Shown here in pieces: positions 6,367 to 12,188 of a DNA stretch of 12,188 bases (the stretch's first letter is position 1; each line of letters opens with the position of its first letter). The notes beneath the pieces were generated by a model. That model saw only the letters and a program-made list of their open reading frames with translations. It was not told the origin of the DNA and made no database searches. The translations under genes and the position numbers were made by a program. The stretch is from Acidobacteriota bacterium (GTDB lineage Bacteria; Acidobacteriota; Terriglobia; Terriglobales; Acidobacteriaceae): positions 1-12,188 of the forward strand of contig JAJXZK010000082.1 of assembly GCA_021780095.1 (NCBI GenBank). The letters are read 5' to 3'.

Positions 6367-7779
6367 ATGAATATCGCTTCCGTTATGGGTATGGTCGGCC
6401 TGGCTGTTTTGGGCCTACTGGTGGGCTGGTGGCTGGGCAACCGATCTGAACAATCGGCGCTGGAACGTCTGCGCGGAGAGCGGGAAGCCTTGATTTCCGA
6501 TCGCACCCGATTTCAGGCCCAGGCAGCCCTGCTTGGCCAGCAGGCAGACGTGCAGAAAGCCGAACTGGAGCAGCTTCGCAGCCAGTGCGCGGCCCTGGCA
6601 ACTGAGATCGCTCGCGCTCAGGAGCAACTCAAATCCGGCCACGCAGCCCTCGCTAGCGAACGCGAATTGCTGACCCAGGCGCGAGACAAGCTGACGGACA
6701 CTTTCAAGTCTCTGGCCGGAGACATTCTGAAAGAAAGTAACGCGCAATTCCTGGGTCTGGCGAATCGCGAGTTATCCGCAAAAGAGGAGTCGATCGAAAA
6801 ACTGCTCTCGCCGGTTCGCGAAACACTTGGCAAGCTGGAATCGCAGACCCAGCAGTTGGAAACGGAACGGGGCAAAGCGTACACGGAGGTTCTCACCGAA
6901 ATCAAGAATATCCAGCGCACACACGAAACTCTGCGCATGGAAACGACGCAATTAGTGCAGGCGCTGCGTGCACCCAAAGCCCGCGGCAACTGGGGCGAGT
7001 TGCAATTGAAGCGCTGCATCGAATTTGCCGGCATGGTTGAGCGGTGTTCCTTCGACGTGGAGAAACACATGAAGGGCAACGATATCGATGCGGCACAACG
7101 TCCCGACGTAGTGGTGCAATTGCCCAACGGCAGAGCTATCATCATCGACGCCAAAACGCCTCTCGATGCATATTTATCCGCGATGAGCGCGACCGATGAA
7201 GTCCAGCGGACGATTTTTCTGAAGGCGCACGCCGCGCAGGTGCGGACACATCTGACCCAACTGGGCGGCAAACAATATTGGCAGCGCCTGCAAAATTCGC
7301 CCGACTTCGTGGTTTGCTTTCTGCCCACCGAAGTTTTATTCAGCGCCGCATTGGAGCAGGATCCAGGCCTGATTGAAGTAGGCAGTCAGTTGAATGTGAT
7401 TCTGGCGACGCCAACCACGCTGATCGCGTTGCTGAAGGCGGTGGCGTACGGGTGGCAGCAAATGGAAATTACGCGCAACGCCATCGCCATCTGCAAGGCC
7501 GGGGAAGACCTCTACAAAAAACTGGCAGGCACGCAGGGATATTTCACTCGGTTAGGGAATGCCTTGAACAGCTCAGTGAAACAGTACAACGATTTGGTCG
7601 GGGCCGTGGAGGGCCGTGGCAGCGTCTTCTCGCTAGCATCCAAACTGCATGAGCTGAAGATCGGCCAGGATGAAATCCCCGAGGTGTTGCCGATCGAAAG
7701 CGCGACACGCGGTTTGCAGTCGGACCATTGGGATGAGCCGTTGGTACTGGCCGCAGCGGAAGAAAGGCAGGAGGAATAA
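6367..7779 (+). CDS. rmuC: RmuC-family DNA recombination protein
   Basis: RmuC is a predicted nuclease-fold protein that in E. coli limits inversions at short inverted repeats; its biochemical activity is poorly defined. The 470 residues contain a membrane anchor (about 7-23, 'MGMVGLAVLGLLVGWWLG'), a long coiled coil (about 28-195) and the conserved RmuC core. The core shows 'LRAPKARGNWGELQLKR' (200-216), 'RPDVVVQLPNGRAIIIDAKT' (245-264) and 'PDFVVCFLPTEVLFSAALE' (312-330). It ends with 'NVILATPTTLIALLKAVAYG' (343-362). The PD...DAK arrangement (246-247, 261-263) fits a PD-(D/E)XK nuclease site, as proposed for the family. The start is ATG 6367 with GAGG at 6353-6356, a modest site with a 10-nt gap. 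The stop overlaps the next start by 1 nt, so it heads an operon with the VIT-type transporter. Confidence 0.95.
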   Translation: MNIASVMGMVGLAVLGLLVGWWLGNRSEQSALERLRGEREALISDRTRFQAQAALLGQQADVQKAELEQLRSQCAALATEIARAQEQLKSGHAALASERELLTQARDKLTDTFKSLAGDILKESNAQFLGLANRELSAKEESIEKLLSPVRETLGKLESQTQQLETERGKAYTEVLTEIKNIQRTHETLRMETTQLVQALRAPKARGNWGELQLKRCIEFAGMVERCSFDVEKHMKGNDIDAAQRPDVVVQLPNGRAIIIDAKTPLDAYLSAMSATDEVQRTIFLKAHAAQVRTHLTQLGGKQYWQRLQNSPDFVVCFLPTEVLFSAALEQDPGLIEVGSQLNVILATPTTLIALLKAVAYGWQQMEITRNAIAICKAGEDLYKKLAGTQGYFTRLGNALNSSVKQYNDLVGAVEGRGSVFSLASKLHELKIGQDEIPEVLPIESATRGLQSDHWDEPLVLAAAEERQEE

Positions 7780-8468
7780 TGCGCAGCCAGGAAGCACATC
7801 GGATTGGTCGGGTAGGCTGGCTGCGCGCCGCGGTGCTGGGCGCCAACGACGGCATTGTGTCAACGGCGAGCCTGGTACTGGGCGTGGCAACCTCGCACGC
7901 TTCGCACAACGGCGTGGTTGTAGCAGGTGTCGCTGGTCTGGTTGCCGGGGCAATGTCGATGGCGGCGGGAGAATATGTCTCGGTTCATTCTCAGGTCGAT
8001 ACGGAGCGCGCTGAGCTAGCTATGGAACGGACGGAGCTAAAGACCGATAACAAGGGCGAGCATAAGGAACTGGCGGCGATTTATGTGGAGCGCGGTCTGG
8101 ACGCAGCACTGGCGAAGCAAGTTGCGCAGCAATTAATGGCCCATGATGCGCTGGAGGCGCACGCACGCGATGAGTTGGGCATTACCACAACGAACCAGGC
8201 GCGTCCCATTCAGGCGGCACTGGCATCGGCGGCAAGCTTTGCCGGGGGGGCGGCGCTCCCGCTGGGTGTTGCCGCTATGGCTCCGGACACAAAGTTGTTG
8301 TACCTGGTCGCCGGAACTTCGCTGCTATTTCTCGCCGGCCTCGGTGCGTTGGCGGCTCGAGTGGGGGGCGCAAAAATCGTGGCAGGCATGCTTCGAGTTA
8401 CATTCTGGGGAGCGCTGGCGATGGCCGTAACCGCAGGCGTAGGTGCATTATTCGGGGCCGCAGCATAA
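7779..8468 (+). CDS. VIT1/CCC1-family iron or manganese transporter
   Basis: This integral membrane protein of 229 residues belongs to the VIT/CCC1 family, which moves Fe2+ or Mn2+ out of the cytosol. The signature 'ANDGIVSTASLVLGVA' (22-37) and 'AGAMSMAAGEYVSVHSQ' (56-72) are present. About five hydrophobic segments are visible: near 13-36, 46-68, 145-168, 172-194 and 198-226. Between the second and third lies a charged helical stretch (about 73-134) with Glu94, Glu97, Glu104, Glu126 and Glu132. In plant VIT1 the matching region is a cytosolic metal-binding domain. The start ATG 7779 shares one base with the rmuC stop, and AGGAGG (7769-7774) lies inside the end of rmuC, so translation is coupled. 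Whether iron or manganese is the substrate cannot be told from sequence. Confidence 0.92.
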   Translation: MRSQEAHRIGRVGWLRAAVLGANDGIVSTASLVLGVATSHASHNGVVVAGVAGLVAGAMSMAAGEYVSVHSQVDTERAELAMERTELKTDNKGEHKELAAIYVERGLDAALAKQVAQQLMAHDALEAHARDELGITTTNQARPIQAALASAASFAGGAALPLGVAAMAPDTKLLYLVAGTSLLFLAGLGALAARVGGAKIVAGMLRVTFWGALAMAVTAGVGALFGAAA

Positions 8469-8509
8469 CCCAAGGTTAGCCCCGAGCCCGCTTCATCGCA
8501 TCCATTGGT

Positions 8510-8516
8510 GGAGAGG
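8510..8516 (+). promoter_or_regulatory. Ribosome binding site that sets the cls-like start
   Basis: GGAGAGG lies 6 nt before ATG 8523. The frame is also open from TTG 8505, but that start would place this site inside the coding region and has no site of its own, so ATG 8523 is preferred. Confidence 0.75.
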
Positions 8517-8522
8517 ATTTTC

Positions 8523-9863
8523 ATGGATCATTCCAGCGAAACGACACGGAAGAAGATCGAGAACAATCGGGAAAATCACCCAAAGTGCAGCGCCGGAAAA
8601 CGAGCCCTGGCGGCGATCGGTGTAGGCGCACTGGTGGTCTATGGCGCACGCGTGCTGATCAATCTCTTCGGACCCTCCCTGCCGTATTCCATGAGGGAAT
8701 GTCCCGGCGGTTCCAACGAGTCTGCGGAGTTTCTCGAATTTCTTAGCCTGGTCACGGATGCACCCGTCCGTCCCGCGCATATCCAGGTGTTGAAAAATGG
8801 CCCGGAATTTTATCCGCAGGAAATCGCCGCGATTCGCAGGGCGCGGCACGCCATCGACATGGAATTCTACGAGTTTAAAGAAGGCAAGGTCAGTGCGGTG
8901 TTCCTTGAGGCGCTGACGGAGCGCGCGCAAGCCGGTGTCGAAGTTCGCGTGGTGCTGGATGCCATTGGTAGCTTTACCACCCGGGCTTCCTATTTTAAAG
9001 ACTTGAAGGCTGCGGGCGGACAGATGCATTGGTATCATCCGCTGCGTTGGGACACGTGGCAGTTCGCGAACAACCGCAGCCATCGCAAGCTGCTGGTCAT
9101 CGACGGGCATACGGCCTTCGTCGGCGGCGCGGGTGTGGCAGATCACTGGATGATGGATACGCGTCAGGGTCCGCGCTGGCGCGACACAGTGTTTCATCTG
9201 CAAGGGGATGCGGTCCGCGGCTTAGTCTCTACCTTCTCAGAAAATTGGCTGGAAGCTTCCGGGCGGATTCTAACAGGCCACAATCAATTTGAATTTCATG
9301 GCAGCCATCGAGGCGTTCCCGCCCTGATTGTCTCCAGCACGCCCAGCGGTGGCGGCACGCCCGCCCGCATCTTGTTTCAAGCTCTCATCAAAAGCGCAAA
9401 GAAAAGCATCGTCATCACAACGCCGTATTTCCTGCCCGATCGCAGCGCCCGCCATGCGTTGGAGGAAGCCAGCCAGCGCGACGTAAAAGTTCGCATCCTG
9501 GTTGCTGGACCGCACATCGACCATCCTGCCGTTCGACTCGTGAGTCGTCATGATAGTCGCCATCTGCTGCAGGCCGGAGCGAAGATTTACGAATATCAGC
9601 CATCCATGATTCACGCAAAAATCATGGTTGTGGACGAACGATGGTGCGTGTTTGGATCGACGAATTTCGACCATCGCTCCTTCGCGTTGAATGATGGGAT
9701 CAACGTCGCGGCCATCGACCGAAAGCTGGCAGAAACCTTAGTGGATCAATTCGAGGACGATCTGAAACAGAGCAAACCATTGACGATGGAGATGTTGAAA
9801 AACCGCAGATTGATCAGCCGTGCGGAATTGCTGGCTGGATCCTTCCTTGAGCGAGAGAGTTAA
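8523..9863 (+). CDS. Phospholipase D family protein, cardiolipin synthase-like
   Basis: Members of this family join two phosphatidylglycerols, or transfer phosphatidyl groups between lipids, at the inner membrane. From ATG 8523 the protein has 446 residues. One hydrophobic segment (about 27-49, 'RALAAIGVGALVVYGARVLINLF') follows a charged N-terminus, giving a single anchor. Both HKD motifs are intact: His187, Lys189 and Asp194 in 'HRKLLVIDG', and His364, Lys366 and Asp371 in 'HAKIMVVD', followed by 'GSTNFDHRS' (378-386). The single N-terminal segment and overall length recall ClsA/ClsB/ClsC-type enzymes, but the subtype and substrate are uncertain. A nuclease or phosphatidyltransferase role outside cardiolipin synthesis is possible. 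The gene lies 54 bp after the VIT-type gene on the same strand, so co-transcription is likely. It ends tail-to-tail with the amidase gene in a 4 bp stop overlap. Confidence 0.88.
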   Translation: MDHSSETTRKKIENNRENHPKCSAGKRALAAIGVGALVVYGARVLINLFGPSLPYSMRECPGGSNESAEFLEFLSLVTDAPVRPAHIQVLKNGPEFYPQEIAAIRRARHAIDMEFYEFKEGKVSAVFLEALTERAQAGVEVRVVLDAIGSFTTRASYFKDLKAAGGQMHWYHPLRWDTWQFANNRSHRKLLVIDGHTAFVGGAGVADHWMMDTRQGPRWRDTVFHLQGDAVRGLVSTFSENWLEASGRILTGHNQFEFHGSHRGVPALIVSSTPSGGGTPARILFQALIKSAKKSIVITTPYFLPDRSARHALEEASQRDVKVRILVAGPHIDHPAVRLVSRHDSRHLLQAGAKIYEYQPSMIHAKIMVVDERWCVFGSTNFDHRSFALNDGINVAAIDRKLAETLVDQFEDDLKQSKPLTMEMLKNRRLISRAELLAGSFLERES

Positions 9864-11299
9864 CCGCGCTGCGCTTGATTGCGATTCGCCGAGACCGATG
9901 GTGCGAGAAATCCAAACTCCTTGTCGATCGCCTCTGCGATTCCAAGAACGATTTCATCCTCGAATGGGCGCCCTGCAACTTGGACTCCGATCGGCAAACC
10001 CTCCGGCGACTTGCCGACGGGCACCACGGCTGCTGGCGCGCCCAGCAAGTTGAACCATTGCGTGTAGCGCATCGCGTCAAGATAGTCGACCGACTGGCCT
10101 TCAATCATCCACGAGCGTTCGCCGTGGCGAAACGCCGGAATGGCGGATACAGGACATAGCAGAATGGGAAACGACTGCATCTCCCGCAGCATCTGGCTCC
10201 GTACCCGGTCTAGATTGGCCCAGGCCCACAATAATTCCTCTCCACTCGGGGGCGGCTCTCGATGCGCAATCGAAAGAAAATCGAGCAGCACCGGACTCAC
10301 TTGCTCGTGCCTGCCGTCAACGATCGACTCGACAAACATGGCTCCGCAGCGCACAAAGAACTTCCACCAGAGTTGCCGCATCGCCTCTAACGCGTCAGGC
10401 CGAAATCGCCGCACAGAAAATCCTTGTTGCTGCAGTGCACGAACAGCCGCCTGGACTGCGAGCCGCGTCTCCGCGGTCACCGGCACAAGCCCATCGTCTT
10501 CAAAATAGCCGATCGGAATTTGCTTCAATTCGCTGCGAGGTATCGTGCGACGTGCGACCGGCGGGCTGACGGGATCGGTTGGATCGGGATCGCATAGCGT
10601 CTCGAAGAACATGCGGACGTCCTGCATGGTGCGAGCCATGGGGCCAATCGCGCCAAGTACGGAAAATGGCCCGATGCACGGAGGTTCGTGTCCAGTTGCG
10701 GGAATTCGTCCTGGCGTCGGCTTCAGACTGCAGATGCCGGTAAAGTGTGCCGGCGTGCGGACCGAACCGCCGCTGTCGCTGCCGAGCCCGCCAGCCGACA
10801 TGCCGCACGCGATGGCCGCCGATTCGCCGCCACTCGATCCGCCGGAAGAGTACTCGAGATTCCACGGATTGCGGGTTTGCCCGTACAGCCGGTTGTCGGT
10901 TTCATACGCCATCAGAAATTCCGGACAATTTGTCGTGCCCAGAAGATTCGCGCCTGCCTGCCGCAGGCGGGAGACGGCCACGGCGTCTTCCTCGGCTACA
11001 ACGCCCCGCCGCAGCAGGCTGCCGACCTCGCAGGCGAGTCCAGCGACAGCGATTGAAGACTTGATGGTCATCTGTAATCCGTACAACGGGCCGCGCGGTC
11101 CAGATGCCGTCATCAATGCGCGCGCCTGCGCCCGGATGCGCTCTTCATCCAGATTGTTGAAATGCACGATGGCATTCAGTTGGGGATTCAGCCGGTTGAT
11201 TTCCCGGATATGCTCCTCAGCCAACTCCACCGGCGAAATTTTTCTCGTCCGCAGCAATGCCAACTGCTGCGTTGCGGACAGCAGTGTGACTTGGCTCAA
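9860..11299 (-). CDS. Amidase-signature family hydrolase
   Basis: The 479-residue enzyme carries the full amidase-signature catalytic set: Lys80 in 'MTIKSSI', cis-Ser155 in 'SSGGSSGGE' (151-159) and nucleophile Ser179 in 'GSDSGGSVRTPA' (173-184). Ser155 and Ser179 are 24 residues apart, as in fatty-acid amide hydrolase. 'GICSLKPTPGRIP' (188-200) is also typical. The family hydrolyses amide bonds. A GatA role in Gln-tRNA formation is less likely because no gatB or gatC is nearby. The substrate is unknown and no signal peptide is visible. The start appears to be TTG (11299-11297), overlapping the TGA of the upstream gene in TTGA, with a weak AGGG 6 nt before it. It is probably translated in a coupled fashion and belongs to the same operon as the edge gene. 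Its stop overlaps that of the cls-like gene. Confidence 0.92.
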   Translation of the reverse strand: MSQVTLLSATQQLALLRTRKISPVELAEEHIREINRLNPQLNAIVHFNNLDEERIRAQARALMTASGPRGPLYGLQMTIKSSIAVAGLACEVGSLLRRGVVAEEDAVAVSRLRQAGANLLGTTNCPEFLMAYETDNRLYGQTRNPWNLEYSSGGSSGGESAAIACGMSAGGLGSDSGGSVRTPAHFTGICSLKPTPGRIPATGHEPPCIGPFSVLGAIGPMARTMQDVRMFFETLCDPDPTDPVSPPVARRTIPRSELKQIPIGYFEDDGLVPVTAETRLAVQAAVRALQQQGFSVRRFRPDALEAMRQLWWKFFVRCGAMFVESIVDGRHEQVSPVLLDFLSIAHREPPPSGEELLWAWANLDRVRSQMLREMQSFPILLCPVSAIPAFRHGERSWMIEGQSVDYLDAMRYTQWFNLLGAPAAVVPVGKSPEGLPIGVQVAGRPFEDEIVLGIAEAIDKEFGFLAPSVSANRNQAQRG

Positions 11300-12188
11300 T
11301 TGGCGCCCTGAACATCAGACATGCGCGGCGCGACGGGGGCCGAAGAAACCGGATCGATCGGCGTCGAGTGCGCGGGCAGGTAGCGGAACAAATATTCCTG
11401 CGAAGTTTTGCCGGAATTGAAGCGATTATTCCATTGCAAGCTATATCGCAGCGACGCAGGGTCCATAGGATATGCGGCAGGCTTGGAATAGGGATACGAC
11501 TTCATCCCATGGAACGGCATTTCATTCACCGTGAAGGGCGAGGCCTCGTAGAAATCCATGTCCTTCACGTATCCATTCGCATAGAAGAAGTAGTCGCGTT
11601 TCCAGTTGGCGGGCAGCGGCGGCAGCGCAGCGGCGCTAAATTCCGCGTCGATATCTTCTCCAGTGCCAAAGATGACGAAGTGGTTGTCGACAGACTTCAG
11701 CAACGGCGTCACATTGCCGTAATGCGTATAGGCTCCGCGCTGGCGAGCGAATGGGCCAGTCGCGCTGATGCGGTCGTAGCGATAGGTCAAGTCGCCAGGA
11801 CTCTGCTCCTCGATCTGTTCCGGATAGCCGCGAAATCTCAGTGTCGAAAGCGCCAACGGCAATTCAGTCCGATGGATTTCCGCGGATCGATCCGGCCCGT
11901 TGTCCACCAGAATCTGGTCCCAATAAATCTGCAAATTCGTCACGATGCGCAGCCGTCGCGTTCCAAGGGCTAGTTTGCCCGTCAGGTCGACGGTGATCGT
12001 TCGCGGCAACCCGGCAGGGAAGCCCATGTCCGGCAAAATTGTTTTCCAGCTTCCATCTGCCATCTGCGCCTGCAACACCGGCGGCACGGGCTTCAGTCCC
12101 GCCTGCCACGCCGCATACATCGACGATGCACTGAAGTATTCGACATAACCGTGCAGCAACAACCGCAGCGGGTTCTGCTCCGTCCACG
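11296..12188 (-). CDS. C-terminal part of a large uncharacterised protein, possibly of the FG-GAP/ASPIC-UnbV/TPR type
   Basis: The frame is open to the right edge, so the start is missing; 296 residues are visible before TGA 11298-11296. The TTG at 12162 is an internal Leu codon. The visible part begins 'WTEQNPLRLLLHGYVEYF' and continues with 'MGFPAGLPRTITVDLTGKL', 'TRRLRIVTNLQIYWDQILVD', 'WKRDYFFYANGYVKDMDFYE' and 'MPFHGMKSYPY'. It is rich in aromatic and Trp/Tyr residues and reads like a beta-rich extracytoplasmic domain. I recall similar C-termini on long Acidobacteriota proteins annotated as FG-GAP, ASPIC/UnbV or TPR proteins, but I see none of those repeats here, so the identity is tentative and the function unknown. 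It precedes and overlaps the amidase gene. The Pro/Ser-rich tail ('STPIDPVSSAPVAP') is probably disordered. Confidence 0.55.
   Translation of the reverse strand, partial: WTEQNPLRLLLHGYVEYFSASSMYAAWQAGLKPVPPVLQAQMADGSWKTILPDMGFPAGLPRTITVDLTGKLALGTRRLRIVTNLQIYWDQILVDNGPDRSAEIHRTELPLALSTLRFRGYPEQIEEQSPGDLTYRYDRISATGPFARQRGAYTHYGNVTPLLKSVDNHFVIFGTGEDIDAEFSAAALPPLPANWKRDYFFYANGYVKDMDFYEASPFTVNEMPFHGMKSYPYSKPAAYPMDPASLRYSLQWNNRFNSGKTSQEYLFRYLPAHSTPIDPVSSAPVAPRMSDVQGAN

Noticed and set aside
6219..6506. Minus-strand reading frame (95 codons) reaching from the rmuC start into the divergent region
   Set aside because: Its composition is Ser/Pro/Arg-rich and random-looking, it has no good ribosome binding site, and it overlaps the rmuC N-terminus.
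8505..8522. Upstream TTG start for the cls-like gene
   Set aside because: The good GGAGAGG site lies between this TTG and ATG 8523, which points to the ATG as the start.
10545..11420. Long plus-strand reading frame (291 codons) over the amidase and edge gene
   Set aside because: It runs antisense across two genes, the amidase with its full catalytic set, and its protein shows no domain; it is expected in GC-rich DNA.
11368..11973. Plus-strand reading frame (201 codons) opposite the edge gene
   Set aside because: The minus strand has the conserved blocks and continues past the edge; the plus-strand product looks random.

Overview
This 12.2 kb window looks like ordinary chromosome from a moderately GC-rich Gram-negative-type bacterium, most likely an Acidobacteriota (Terriglobia-like). 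That placement is an inference. It rests on a secreted beta-propeller lipoprotein that opens with a 'TYHDDNTREGQN'-type block and on the fragment at the right edge ('WTEQNPLRLLLHGYVEYF...' to 'IYWDQILVD'). Both resemble large paralogous families that I associate with that phylum. I see no insertion sequence, phage gene, CRISPR array, tRNA or rRNA.

Layout, left to right. (1) The C-terminal end of a multi-spanning OpgC/acyltransferase-like membrane protein (+) runs tail-to-tail into glmU (-), and their stop codons interlock in 4 bp. (2) A 183 bp divergent spacer leads to a secreted lipoprotein (+) with a Thr/Gly linker and a quinoprotein-like beta-propeller. (3) A YceI-family gene (+) follows behind its own spacer, which carries a perfect 12 bp palindrome. 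(4) The yceI gene converges on an acpP-fabF fatty-acid synthesis operon (-), with a 9 bp-stem hairpin candidate between them. (5) A 328 bp divergent region rich in short palindromes separates acpP from a rightward cluster. (6) That cluster is rmuC, a VIT1/CCC1-type metal transporter gene overlapping rmuC by 1 nt, and a cardiolipin-synthase-like phospholipase D gene. (7) The phospholipase D gene meets an amidase-signature hydrolase (-) tail-to-tail, again with stop codons interlocked in 4 bp. (8) The amidase is coupled by a 4-nt TTGA overlap to the 3' end of an upstream gene (-) that encodes the C-terminal part of a large protein of unknown function.

Functionally the window mixes envelope and lipid metabolism with other cellular functions: UDP-GlcNAc synthesis (GlmU), fatty-acid elongation (AcpP, FabF), cardiolipin or related phospholipid synthesis (Cls-like), glucan or other acyl transfer (OpgC-like), metal homeostasis (VIT) and DNA maintenance (RmuC). 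Several starts had to be decided. yceI and the cls-like gene are called at internal ATGs with good ribosome binding sites instead of at upstream GTG/TTG codons. fabF and the amidase gene appear to use TTG.

I did not find a convincing new biological system. The items most worth a second look are the edge-cut uncharacterised protein coupled to an amidase, the rmuC-VIT-cls cluster, the synonymous-codon-shuffled Thr/Gly linker, and the palindromes in the intergenic regions.
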